A stretch of 64,000 nucleotides of DNA, from the NCBI GenBank assembly GCA_020698575.1, contig CM036244.1, positions 6,564,645 through 6,628,644 on the forward strand, in the 5' to 3' direction. This DNA comes from Bostrychus sinensis (taxonomy: Eukaryota > Chordata > Actinopteri > Gobiiformes > Eleotridae). The notes beneath the pieces are model-generated. The model searched no databases. It saw only the letters and a list, made by a program, of their open reading frames with translations, and was not told the DNA's origin. Numbering within the stretch: the stretch's first letter is position 1; the number at the start of each line of letters is the position of its first letter. The position numbers and the translations under genes were made by a program. Positions 1 to 10,218 of the stretch are shown one piece after another.

Positions 1-171
1 AATCAAGTTCTAAAGTAATTTAGACACAACTGAAAGTGGTGGAATATAAGCATTTCTTGTTTTTCTGCACAGGTTGTAATGACTGTCAAAAGTGCATATT
101 TTAAGCAACATTTCTTCTGCTGCTAAACAGTTTTTGCTGAAATGACTGGTATATACAGTTAGGTTTAAACA

Positions 172-554
172 TTAAAAGTCCAGTGGGGGAAGAAACCCTG
201 TGTAACTGCCGTCTTCAGGGAACTCCAGCCTGATGCGGGTGACAACACAGGATGGTATAACCACAGGTACACGCTGCCCAAGGTCTCCCCAACACCACCT
301 GACCACACTGCCATATGCAGCTGTAACAGCTGAAAAACAGCTGCTGCTTATGTGTTGTATCCATACATTCACATACACAATGTCATAGTTGTGCCTGAAA
401 CTAACCTGTTTAACCTTGTCTCTTGCATTTGACCACAGAGCTGCAGGTCTGTGCCATAGACAGCCTGTAATACATCGGGGTTTAGAGCCACTGCCTCAGA
501 CCCTGGGTGCTCAGTAATGCAGGTGACCACACCCACCTGCTCACACCTGTGCAT
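172..554 (-). pseudogene. P2X7 C-terminal-domain-like remnant
   Basis: Two overlapping minus-strand reading frames resemble the cysteine-rich cytoplasmic C-terminal domain of P2X7 receptors, a domain that in fish also occurs in many stand-alone proteins. The first piece (554 to about 406) carries ITEHPGSEAVALNPDVLQA. The second (about 329 to 172) carries VVRWCWGDLG, IPSCVVTRIRLEFPE and YTGF, then a stop. A possible intron (donor GTTAGT at 405-400, acceptor CAG at 332-330) would join them, but the phases do not match, so I call it a fragment or decayed copy. No upstream receptor part (transmembrane or ATP-binding ectodomain) is visible in the window. The family match is from memory of the motif pattern; a functional stand-alone gene with an exon border I misplaced remains possible. 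Confidence 0.55.
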
Positions 555-1059
555 AACCTACAACATGACAAATCATTTATTATTATCTCAGCTTCAATGG
601 CATTACTTCAGCTTGATTAATAAGAATGGGAATGATCAGGCTTCCTCATTTTTTTATTTTTTTGAAACATTATGATAAAACGAATGTGTGACTTTGTCTT
701 AATCTGTTTTTTGCACATTACTGTGTCATTAAATGAAGAATATGTTGGTGGTTTGAGACTTTGGTGTTTTATTGTATAATTAGCTCATACCTTAGGTGTC
801 TCTCTACAACAAATATTCTCCACAGGGGACAGTGAGCTGCAGGGGCCACAGCTGCTGAGTGAGAATAATGTTATTCTCCTTTCAATACGCTTTACTACCA
901 GAGTTTACAATATTTTTTAGCCTTTGCTTATTACGTTAGCCTACATTAGCTATGACGCTAACGTCACTTTACCACTCAGAAACTGTCCCCATTCAGTCCT
1001 GCAAAGCTTCCTCGGCGTCGGACACTGCCGAGGCTCGCACCGGTACGGCTCCGGTACAG
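555..1059. other. no gene recognised
   Basis: AT-rich sequence between the P2X7-like remnant and the first minisatellite. I see no conserved coding segment, RNA gene or clear element end here. Confidence 0.5.
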
Positions 1060-1728
1060 CTCAGGTTTGGCTCCAGTTTGGCTCCGGTTTGGCTCCAGGT
1101 TTGGCTCCGGTTTGACTCCGGTTTGGCTCAGGTTTGGCTCTGGTTTGGTTCTGGTTTGGCTCCGGTTTGGCTCCAGTTTGGCTCAGGTTTGGCTCCGGTT
1201 TGGCTCTGGTTTGGTTCTGGTTTGGCTCCGGTTTGGCTCAGGTTTGGCTCCGGTACAGCTCAGGTTTGGCTCCGGTTTGGCTCCGGTTTGGCTCCAGGTT
1301 TGGCTCCGGTTTGGCTCTGGTTTGGCTCTGGTTTGGTTCTGGTTTGGCTCAGGTTTGGCTCCGGTTTGGCTCCAGGTTTGGCTCAGGTTTGGCTCCGGTT
1401 TGGTTTGGCTCAGGTTTGGCTCCGGTTTGGCTCCGGTTTGGCTCAGGTTTGGCTCCGGTTTGGCTCTGGTTTGGTTCTGGTTTGGCTCAGGTTTGGCTCC
1501 GGTTTGGCTCCAGGTTTGGCTCCGGTTTGGCTCCGGTTTGGCTCCGGTTTGGCTCCGGTTTGGCTCAGGTTTGGCTCAGGTTTGGCTCCGGTTTGGCTCC
1601 GGTTTGGCTCAGGTTTGGCTCAGGTTTGGTTCTGGTTTGGCTCAGGTTTGGCTCAGGTTTGGCTCCGGTTTGGCTCCGGTTTGGCTCCGGTTTGGCTCTG
1701 GTTTGGCTCCGGTTTGGCTCCGGTCCGC
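1060..1728. repeat. 11-bp minisatellite, GGCTCCGGTTT type
   Basis: About 60 head-to-tail copies of an 11-bp unit, GGCTCCGGTTT, with variants GGCTCAGGTTT, GGCTCTGGTTT and occasional GGTTCTGGTTT. Because 11 is not a multiple of 3, the array shifts through all frames every 33 bp and gives long spurious GSGLAPVW-type open frames in several frames at once. No supported gene overlaps it. Confidence 0.95.
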
Positions 1729-3430
1729 GAGGCTCCACATTGCCGTCCTCTGTTTGTGGTGAAGGTGGAGCTCATAGGAACGCTCTGTAGTGAAACTGCT
1801 GGCGTGGCTCTGGTCACTCTCCATCTTTGAATATCTGTCAACTCAAGCTGCGGGTCACGGTCAGTCACAGGTCCAGACCACGCCCCCCGCCCACCCCCCT
1901 TCCCTCGGCCCCGCCCCTCTGTCTCTGCTGGGAACAGCCCATTTTTTTTAGCATTTTTCTAGTTTTGGCTGTGGGCGGAGCTCTAACCCTGGGTTTAGTT
2001 ACACTTTAATGATTTATATATATTTTGTTGGCCAATACAAGGAGCAGATAGAATAAATAGTTACTGATCTGAACTAATAATTAACCAGTCATAATGCTTA
2101 ATAATGTGAATGGACTAATTGTAAAAGTGTTATAGATAATTAAAATAATTAGTCAGACAGGGTAAACAGATGTAATATTCTGCTGTGTTGCAACCAATTT
2201 CACATTAAAACATTTTCAAGAGAAGTTAGAAACTGGGCTACTCATATAATTAGCACCATGCACACTGCATAATTCCAACAGAAAAAATCCAAATCTATGA
2301 TAAAGATTCAAAGTAAAAGTAGCGCTCTTGGTCAGGTCTCAGTGTTGTCAGTGTGGTTCCAGTTGTCAGGTGTTGATTGGTTTGGAATAAAACAGAGATG
2401 GGATTTATGACTCTGTAACGGAGCCAAATCTTTGAGTTCTGTTCATTTTTAAGAACCTAAGAGTCATTTGTGTATTTACATCATTTTAAGAAGCCGGTCA
2501 GTTCATTCAGAAAATAAACACCGGGATGAGTGAGGCATTATAATTTTAATCAGAATAAAATGTATTCTATTGGTGGGACATTATTATTGTCTGATTCATT
2601 GATAGTAATAAAATGAGCACATGAGGACTAAATTCTCTAAAGGTGATGTCATAAACCTCTGCATAGAGACCACCATTTAGGATTTATTATACAAAATGTG
2701 CAAATGTGTGCCGTTTACATATGTCCATGCAAAAACAATGTCAGTAAAAAGTAAGAAGGCAACAATAAGCTTTCATGCAGACACAGTGTTGACGAGCAGA
2801 GAGGTTGTGACTGATGTGAGTGTGAGCTGTGCCCTGAGCTCCTCTCTCCCCTCGTCTCCTGAGCTCGTGTGGTGTGGACACGGTCTCCTGTTCCTGAGTC
2901 CTGCTCCAGAGCCAGGACACAAAACTTTGGGATGGAGCCATGATGGATTTAGGAAGAAAAGCTAAAGAATCCAAATGCTGGCCTACATTTTACAGCCATA
3001 CAACTTAAAACAGATGAGGTTAAAAACAAATATTTCTACTATAACTAGCCTAATAATAATCATATATCATACAATAATAATTAAAAACCAATATAAAAGT
3101 AGGCTACAAAACCATATCAGTTATTTGATGTAACAGGATTTTTTAATTGTGTCATTTTTATCCTGATGATTCCTGAGACGGCGTCCACTCTGAACACAAA
3201 TAAACAATGAACAGACAGTTCCGTTTGTCACCAGCAGGTGGTAGTACAGGATAAGTCCTCAGTTTGAAAAAAATCTCACAGACACAAAAATAATAAAATA
3301 ATAAATAATAATAATAAAGAACGCAGTGAAACCAGGCTTAGCCATACAGAAACATGTATTGTTACAGTAATAATATTTAATAATAACTAGTTTATAATTC
3401 GAAGGTGAATGGAGTTTCTCTGAGGCTGAG
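1729..3430. other. intergenic, no gene recognised
   Basis: No convincing coding region. Short open frames (1827-2009, 2696-2965) lack family resemblance. A CTCF-like match, CACCAGCAGGTGG, lies near 3230. The stretch ends about 20 bp upstream of the CRE-containing repeat. Confidence 0.5.
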
Positions 3431-3434
3431 AGAG

Positions 3435-3595
3435 CACGTGGGTCCTATGATGACGTCACCAAGTCTCGTTGCTATGGTTTCCATGACGTCACAAAGTCTC
3501 GTTGCTATTGTTTCCATGACGTCACCAAGTCTCGTTGCTATGGTTTCCATGACGTCACAAAGTCTCGTTGCTATGGTTTCCATGACGTCACACTG
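3435..3595 (+). promoter_or_regulatory. five evenly spaced CRE sites in a 33-bp repeat
   Basis: A 33-bp unit is repeated about 4.5 times. Each copy contains the full palindromic cAMP response element TGACGTCA, starting at 3451, 3484, 3517, 3550 and 3583, exactly 33 bp apart. Between CREs lies GTTGCTATGGTTTC, which resembles one half of an RFX X-box (GTTGCYATGG) with a degenerate second half. An E-box CACGTG sits just before, at 3435-3440. The block is 370-530 bp upstream of the ATG at 3967, a reasonable promoter position for the coiled-coil gene. Function is inferred; CRE/CREM and RFX binding are established for these motifs in vertebrates generally. Confidence 0.6.
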
Positions 3596-3703
3596 CTGTG
3601 AGTCTCTGAGTCTGGGCTTGGACTTTTCTCAACTCATTCTGTAAAGTGAGGCTCGAGGTTCGGCACAACACAGTCAGAGGAGTTATTTACTTTAAGCACA
3701 CGC

Positions 3704-3962
3704 AGGTAAACTCAGGTAAACCCAGGTAAACTCAGGTAAACTCAGGTAAACTCAGGTAAACCCAGGTAAACCCAGGTAAACTCAGGTAAACTCAGGTAAA
3801 CCCAGGTAAACCCAGGTAAACTCAGGTAAACCCAGGTAAACTCAGGTAAACTCAGGTAAACTCAGGTAAACCCAGGTAAACCCAGGTAAACTCAGGTAAA
3901 CTCAGGTAAACCCAGGTAAACTCAGGTAAACTCAGGTAAACCCAGGTAAACCCAGGTAAACT
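3704..3962 (+). repeat. 10-bp minisatellite made of splice-donor-like units
   Basis: About 26 copies of a 10-bp unit, CAGGTAAACT or CAGGTAAACC, ending 4 bp before the ATG at 3967. Every unit contains CAG|GTAAA, a near-consensus vertebrate 5' splice site, on the same strand as the downstream gene. The array must lie in the 5' UTR or promoter-proximal region if transcription starts near the CRE block. Confidence 0.95.
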
Positions 3963-3966
3963 TGGC

Positions 3967-6900
3967 ATGGATCAGGGCGCTGTATCTCGCTCGCCCTCGC
4001 TCTGTGCGGCGAACACACTCTGTGCTCTTTATGAGACAGGGATTGGTAACAAAGAGATGACCAAGCTCCAGTCAAGCAAAAAAACAGCAGCTGCTGCTGA
4101 AGGAGCTGTGGAGAACTGCACCGCTCATCTCTCAGCAGGAATGCAGGCGTTTGAGGAAATGGAGACAACTATGAACGAGCATGAGAAGACCATTGAGGAG
4201 CTGCAGGAACAGATAATAGAGTTGCAAAAACAAGCTGAGACTGAGAAGAACTTTCTGATTGGACAGAATGAGCTTCTGCGCTGCAGAGTTGATGATCTGG
4301 AACAGACCATAGATGAAAATCAGGCTGAGGTTGAACAAAAAAGCACAGAGGTTTGTGACCTGAGGGCAAAACTAGAAACACTGATTGCAACTTCAGAAAC
4401 TCAAGAAGCTTTAATCACTGAGCTCCACTCAGTGAATTCTAAAGTAGAGGAGCAAAACGTGGCTCTTTCTGCTGAAGCTGGGGCACTTAGAAAAGAGAAC
4501 CAGAAACAGCGAGATGAAATCATAAAACTGTCAGGCTTACTCTCAGAGTCAGAGTCTGAACGCAGAGCACCGGTTGGAAAAGTTGGAAATATGAGGAACC
4601 CCCTCATGAACGTCAGGGTAAGGACAACAACTTTGATGGAACTGAATGAGACTCTAAACAAAGAAGTGAAGCAGCTGAAACTGTTCTTAGAAGAGAAACA
4701 GGCTGAGACTGAGAGGCTGAGGACAGAGGCTCGAGACTTGAGGGAAACTTTAGAAACAAAAGAAGCATCTTTGGAAGAAGTCAGAGCTGATCTCGCTGCT
4801 GCTGAAGCGACTGTGGAGAAACATAGAAGTCAGATCTGGGAAGGAATACAGGATCTTGAGGAAATAAAAGTAACTTTGAAAGAGAATGGAAGGATGATTG
4901 AGGAGCTGCAGGAACACGGCGAGACTGAGAAGAACTCTCTGATTGAACAGAATGAGGTTCTATACCGTGAAGTGGTTCAGCTGGAACAGACCAGAGAAGA
5001 AAACCAGACTCAGATTGAGCAGATGAGGATGGATCTTAGCAGACTCCAGACGCTGTGTGAGGAACAGCAAACTGAAAACACAAAACTGTCAAGTTTAGTT
5101 TCAGTTTTAGAGTCTGAACAAACAGTCTTAGAAGAAAATATTGAAACTGAGAAGAACAACCTGAATGAAGCTCTGGAAAGTAAGAAGGCTCTGATTGGAG
5201 AGAATGAGCTTCTGCGCTGCAGAGTTTATGATCTGGAACAGACCATAGATGAAAATCGGGCTGAGGTTGAACAGAAGAGGACAGAGGTTTGTGACCTGAG
5301 GGCAAAACTAGAAACAAAAGAAGCATCTTTGGAAGATGTTAGCTCATATCTGACTGCTGCTGTGGGAGCTGTGGATAAGATAGCAAGTGATGTCTGGGAA
5401 GAAATGCAGGATTTTGAGGAAATGAAAGTAACTTTGAAAGAGCGTGAGAAGATCATTGAGGAGCTGCAGGAACACGGCGAGGAGCTGCAGTCAGAAACAA
5501 CAGACCTTTCAAAGGAACTACAAACAAAGATCTCTGAAAATCTCAGAATTAAGGGAGAAGCATCTGAGCTTAAATATGAACTTGAGAACTTCATGACTAA
5601 GTTACAAAAAAATGGTCAGCTGCAACATTTAATGGACTTAGTGTCAGCGTCTGCTAAAGTCACACACGGTAAATGTTTAACCTGTGAACAAAACGAAGAC
5701 AGAAATCTGGCTCCTGACCTGAGCAGACTCCAGACGCTGTGTGAGGAACAGCAAACTGAAAACACAAGGCTGACAAGTTTAGTTTCAGTTTTAGAGTCTG
5801 AACAAACAGTCTTAGAGGAAAATATTGAAACTGAGAGGAACAACCTGAATGAGGCTCTGGAAAGTAAGAAGGCTCTGATTGGACAGAATGAGCTTCTGCG
5901 CTGCAGAGTTGATGATCTGGAACAGACCATAGATGAAAATCAGGCTGAGATTGAACAGAAGAGGACAGAGGTTTGTGACCTGAGGGAAACTTTAGAAACA
6001 AAAGAAGCATCTTTGGAAGAAGTCAGAGCTCATCTCGCTGCTGCTGAAGCAGCTGTGGAGAAACATACAAGTCAGATCTGGGAAGGAATACAGGATCTTG
6101 AGGAAATGAAAGTAACTTTGAAAGAGAATGGAAGGATGATTGAGGAGCTGCAGGAACACGGCGAGACTGAGAAGAACTCTCTGATTGAACAGAATGAGGT
6201 TCTATACCGTGAAGTGGTTCAGCTGGAACAGACCAGAGAAGAAAACCAGACTCAGATTGAGCAGATGAGGATGGATCTTAGCAGACTCCAGACGCTGTGT
6301 GAGGAACAGCAAACTGAAAACACAAAACTGTCAAGTTTAGTTTCAGTTTTAGAGTCTGAACAAACAGTCTTAGAGGAAAATATTGAAACTGAGAAGAACA
6401 ACCTGAATGAAGCTCTGGAAAGTAAGAAGGCTCTGATTGGAGAGAATGAGCTTCTGCGCTGCAGAGTTGATGATCTGGAACAGACCATAGATGAAAATCA
6501 GGCTGAGGTTGAACAGAAGAGGACAGAGGTTTGTGACCTGAGGGCAAAACTAGAAACACTGATGGCAACTTCAGAAACTCAGGAAGCTTTAATCACTGAG
6601 CTCCACTCAGTGAATTCTAAAGTAGAGGAGCAAAACGTGGCTCTTTCTGCTGAAGATGGGGCACTTAGAAAAGAGAACCAGAAAGAGCGAGATGAAATCA
6701 TAAAACTGTCAAGTTTAGTTTCAGTTTTAGAGTCTGAAAGTACAGTCTTAAAAGAAAATATTGAAATTGAGAGGAACAACCTGAATGAGGCTCTGGAAAG
6801 TAAAAAGGCTCTGGAAGTAGAACTAGAAACAATGATGGCAATGTTTGAGCAGGTCAGAGCTCAGCTGACTGCTACAGAAGGAGCTGCAGATGAAACAGGC

Positions 6901-7989
6901 TGCGACGACTCTCCCATCGAGAGAAATCATCTTTTGGATGAAATGGAGGAGATGAAAATCACTTTAAATGAGCGTGAAAGGACTAATGAGGAGGTCCAGT
7001 CAGAAATGGCCCATGCTGTAAACGTAGGGAGGGAAAAGCTTGGCCAGAGCAATCACGAGTATCAAATATTTTCTCAAAGTGAAAACAGTCACACTCTAAA
7101 ATCTCATAAGGCCTCAGAAGACCTGCATGAACACAAACCTTTAGAAACAATTAGGAAACTTGAAAAAAGTCAATGGACTTTAAGAAATGAAACGTACGAT
7201 CTCTCAGCCGAGGTCGAGGAGCTGAGAGCTGAGAATGCTGAGCTTCAAAGAAAGGAACAGCACTACATGAAGGAAATATATCTCCTAAAATCAGAGGTCA
7301 ACTTTCAGGAGCAAACAGATGAGGCATATTCCACAATCTGGGAACGCAACACTGAAACAGAGACGTCCAAAAACAAAAAAAACACCGTCCTAATTACCAA
7401 ACTAACAGCCGAGATAAGGCATTATCAGCAGGAAATAGAAGAGGCACAGCTGACTCTGCTCAGAAAGGATGAGCTCATCGAGAAGCAAAGCACACAGATC
7501 GTTTCTTTGGAGGACCTGAGTGAGGAGCTGTACCAACATCTGAATACTCACAGGCAAACGATCCGGCAGCTCAAACAACAACTGCAGCAAAGACTCGAAG
7601 AGCAAACATTCACAAATCTTTCCACTGAGCTTCCTTTCACAGCTGCAGAGACAGAAGAAGATCTGACGTCTGACAAACCTGAGAAAGGTCAGGAGACGCT
7701 GAGAGCCCAGGAGCTTCCTTCACCACTGAGCAGCGACCGCCAACATGCACCAGAAAACCATCGGCCTGGTGCGTCCCAGCTCACTGACGAACGAGGACGG
7801 GACAGGGACGTCTCTGCTCCGTCCAGCAGCAGATGCTACAGCGCGGCCAAAAGTCTGGCGAAGGGGTTGGTGTACTTTGGAGCGGTGGCTTTGAGCACAG
7901 CTGTGGGCTACGTAGTCGGTGCTGGTGCAGAGTTCTACTGTGACTCCATGTCTGGCTTTTATCCTTACCACAACTCTGGCCCCGTGTAA
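3967..7989 (+). CDS. long coiled-coil protein with hydrophobic C-terminal segment, intronless
   Basis: A single uninterrupted 1340-codon frame. ATG 3967 has a good initiation context (G at -3, G at +4); a second in-frame ATG lies at 4057. Residues about 45-1215 are almost wholly heptad-like and rich in E, K, Q and L, predicting an extended coiled coil. Internal duplication is clear: the block starting at nucleotide 4921 recurs at 6163 (1242 bp, 414 codons), and the DLSRLQTLCEEQQTEN segment occurs three times (near 5029, 5719, 6271). After a polar linker (about 1220-1295) comes a hydrophobic stretch, residues about 1300-1321 (GLVYFGAVALSTAVGYVVG), with a short tail of about 19 residues. That layout fits a tail-anchored membrane coiled-coil protein, as in golgin-like tethers, but I do not recognise an orthologue. 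Intron absence over 4 kb could mean a retrogene or a single large coding exon. A distant AATAAA is at 8628. Confidence 0.75.
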   Translation: MDQGAVSRSPSLCAANTLCALYETGIGNKEMTKLQSSKKTAAAAEGAVENCTAHLSAGMQAFEEMETTMNEHEKTIEELQEQIIELQKQAETEKNFLIGQNELLRCRVDDLEQTIDENQAEVEQKSTEVCDLRAKLETLIATSETQEALITELHSVNSKVEEQNVALSAEAGALRKENQKQRDEIIKLSGLLSESESERRAPVGKVGNMRNPLMNVRVRTTTLMELNETLNKEVKQLKLFLEEKQAETERLRTEARDLRETLETKEASLEEVRADLAAAEATVEKHRSQIWEGIQDLEEIKVTLKENGRMIEELQEHGETEKNSLIEQNEVLYREVVQLEQTREENQTQIEQMRMDLSRLQTLCEEQQTENTKLSSLVSVLESEQTVLEENIETEKNNLNEALESKKALIGENELLRCRVYDLEQTIDENRAEVEQKRTEVCDLRAKLETKEASLEDVSSYLTAAVGAVDKIASDVWEEMQDFEEMKVTLKEREKIIEELQEHGEELQSETTDLSKELQTKISENLRIKGEASELKYELENFMTKLQKNGQLQHLMDLVSASAKVTHGKCLTCEQNEDRNLAPDLSRLQTLCEEQQTENTRLTSLVSVLESEQTVLEENIETERNNLNEALESKKALIGQNELLRCRVDDLEQTIDENQAEIEQKRTEVCDLRETLETKEASLEEVRAHLAAAEAAVEKHTSQIWEGIQDLEEMKVTLKENGRMIEELQEHGETEKNSLIEQNEVLYREVVQLEQTREENQTQIEQMRMDLSRLQTLCEEQQTENTKLSSLVSVLESEQTVLEENIETEKNNLNEALESKKALIGENELLRCRVDDLEQTIDENQAEVEQKRTEVCDLRAKLETLMATSETQEALITELHSVNSKVEEQNVALSAEDGALRKENQKERDEIIKLSSLVSVLESESTVLKENIEIERNNLNEALESKKALEVELETMMAMFEQVRAQLTATEGAADETGCDDSPIERNHLLDEMEEMKITLNERERTNEEVQSEMAHAVNVGREKLGQSNHEYQIFSQSENSHTLKSHKASEDLHEHKPLETIRKLEKSQWTLRNETYDLSAEVEELRAENAELQRKEQHYMKEIYLLKSEVNFQEQTDEAYSTIWERNTETETSKNKKNTVLITKLTAEIRHYQQEIEEAQLTLLRKDELIEKQSTQIVSLEDLSEELYQHLNTHRQTIRQLKQQLQQRLEEQTFTNLSTELPFTAAETEEDLTSDKPEKGQETLRAQELPSPLSSDRQHAPENHRPGASQLTDERGRDRDVSAPSSSRCYSAAKSLAKGLVYFGAVALSTAVGYVVGAGAEFYCDSMSGFYPYHNSGPV

Positions 7990-8124
7990 ATCATACGCCA
8001 ACATAAGTGCAACATAACTGAGGTCTGCTGCTACACTACACGATCTTCTCAGTGGTTACAGATCCTGAAAACACCAGGAGCTCACACTAACGACTGGTTT
8101 CAGCAGATTTAGTTCTGACGACTG

Positions 8125-8595
8125 AAAGACTGCGCCTCACACACTAGAAGATTTGCTGAGGCCGCAACTGTACTCTGTAGTACTCTGTAGTACTCTGTAG
8201 TACTCTGTAGTACACTGTAGTACTCTGTAGTACTCTGTAGTACACTGTAGTACACTGTAGTACTCTGTAGTACTCTGCAGTACTCTGCCGTACTCTGTAG
8301 ATCCAGATACTCTGTAACCCTAACCCTAGTGTAGTACAGAGTACTACAGAGTACTACAGTGTACTGCAGAGTACTACAGAGTACTACAGTGTACTGCAGA
8401 GTACTACAGAGTACTACAGTGTACTACAGAGTACTACAGAGTACTACAGGGTACTACAGAGTACTACAGTGTACTACAGAGTACTACAGAGTACTACAGA
8501 GTACTACAGGGTACTACAGAGTACTACAGAGTACTACAGAGTACAGTTGCGGCCTCAGCAGAGTGTGTAGTGTGTGAGGCGTCCAGTTTCAGTCC
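8125..8595. repeat. foldback element: inverted minisatellite arms
   Basis: The left arm (about 8133-8300) contains GCCTCACACACTA, GCTGAGGCCGCAACTGTACT and then a 10-bp tandem repeat TACTCTGTAG. The right arm (about 8335-8580) is its reverse complement, with the array now reading CTACAGAGTA, followed by AGTTGCGGCCTCAGC and TAGTGTGTGAGGC. The loop of about 40-50 bp contains AACCCTAACCCTAG, two telomere-type repeats. The structure could extrude as a long hairpin. It looks like a snap-back transposon whose arms host an expanded repeat, though I found no convincing target-site duplication. Confidence 0.8.
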
Positions 8596-8702
8596 AATCA
8601 AATGTAAACAACACCTGGATTAAAACAATAAACAAATTAAATCTCTCCACACTTTTCATTTTGTGTTCACTTCCAGAGAAACTCAGGCCATTTCTCAATA
8701 CC

Positions 8703-8836
8703 AAAGAACACAAGTATGTACTTGTGTTCTTGGTAGTATGTACTTGTGTTCTTGGTAGTATGTACTTGTGTTCTTGGTAGTATGTACTTGTGTTCTTGGT
8801 AGTATGTACTTGTGTTCTTGGTAGTATGTACTTGCC
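8703..8836. repeat. 22-bp minisatellite
   Basis: About six copies of a 22-bp unit built on GTATGTACTTGTGTTCTTGG. Short open frames on both strands here are by-products of the repeat. Confidence 0.9.
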
Positions 8837-9770
8837 GAGTACGCTGAAGTATGGATTTGGGGAACACACAGAACGGTTTCTTGTGAATTGGAACAGCAGC
8901 GTGCTCGATGACGTCACAGCACAGCTCATCTTTTTCTCTCGTAATAATAAAATTATACACTGCGTTAAAATAATTATACAGTATAAAGCTTTAAACTAGT
9001 TTGTATCCTAAATATTTTAATAATGCATATTACTATTATATTATAATATTATAATACATGCTATTTTAAATTTTATAAAAGAAATTTACTGTCGTATTTT
9101 TTAACTGATTATGAATTCGAACAGTGGCAGCAATTGTAGCAATAAAAACAACATTAATGTGAGACGGACTGTGGGACGTCCCAGCTGGAGTTACTTTAGA
9201 GTTTGTTGTTGTCTGCGGAGCTGTTGCTGTCGCCGCCGCTCACCTTTACCCCAGGGCCCAGGCCCAGGGCCCAGGGCCCAGGCCCAGGGCCCAGGGCCCA
9301 GGCGAAGACAAAGAGCTCTGATGCGGCGGAGGAGGACCGGGAAATGCTCAGCTGTAATGTTCTGTCACTAAACATCAAGGTGTTTTACTTTACAAATAAA
9401 CAGAATGAACATTTAATGTAAAATATACATCAGCAACAGCAGGGTTCCACAGCACTGGAAAGTAAGTTCTGAGCATTACACTAATAAATGATTTATGTAT
9501 CAGGTAAATTATAGCCACACCTACATCACACAACACCTGACAGGTTTATTATCTTAAACCCAACATTCATTGTTGATATTAGCTAAGCCCTCATACAACT
9601 ACAAAATCTCCACAGAATCATATTTTAATAAAAGAAAAAGTAACCACTCAGATATGTAGACAAGGAAATGTATTCAGTCACATGAAAAGAAATATGAAAG
9701 GCAATCGAAAACGGGAGACATGGGCCTTTAGCTTTGTGCTGCTGAACTACAGTGGGCCTCTCGTCTGGAG
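8837..9770. other. no gene recognised; short GC repeat inside
   Basis: Mostly AT-rich. A small GC-rich repeat of GGGCCCAGG type lies at about 9248-9302. I see no supported gene. Confidence 0.5.
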
Positions 9771-9778
9771 GTGACCTG

Positions 9779-10210
9779 CAGTGGTGGAGTGCAACGAAGT
9801 ACTTTGTTACTTTACTTAAGCACAATTTTCATGTATCTGTACTTACATAACTTACTTACGTACAAAAATTTACAGGGGATACTTTTACTGTACTACATTT
9901 TTGACAAAGTATCTGTACTTTTTACTCCACAACATTTATGAGTTAGTTTGAAGTAAAATAATTTGAGGTTTGGTTTAAAATCATGTGTTTTTGTTGTACC
10001 CTCATTGCAGACACACAGTACTTAAATAAAAAAAGATGCAGTAAAGTAGTACTCCTTTAGAAACAACAGAATAATAAAGACAGAAGACCTTCAGCAAAAT
10101 CCCTCACATTTAAAACATTCATGAATTCTATCTTGAATCTGTGCAAAATAATTTTACTTAAAGTAAAGTAAGTAGTTAAGTAATGAAGTTGAGTAGGTCT
10201 TCCACCTCTG
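9779..10210. mobile_element. hAT-type MITE with 8-bp target-site duplication
   Basis: The 432-bp element begins CAGTGGTGGA and ends TCCACCTCTG, whose reverse complement is CAGAGGTGGA, giving terminal inverted repeats of hAT type. It is flanked by GTGACCTG (9771-9778) and GTGACATG (10211-10218), an 8-bp duplication with one mismatch, as expected for hAT insertion. The interior resembles a very common fish repeat built on AAGTACTTTGTTACTTTACTT. There is no transposase, so it is non-autonomous. Confidence 0.85.
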
Positions 10211-10218
10211 GTGACATG

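Noticed and set aside
952..1830. 292-codon frame rich in GSGLAPVW
   Set aside because: An 11-bp repeat read through three frames gives the same peptide in each; no gene structure around it.
4125..7605. Several minus-strand frames of 60-122 codons opposite the coiled-coil gene
   Set aside because: Shadows of the coding repeat; they recur wherever the sense repeat recurs.
9111..9421. Small frames around the GGGCCCAGG repeat
   Set aside because: No family resemblance, low-complexity, and overlapping frames on both strands.
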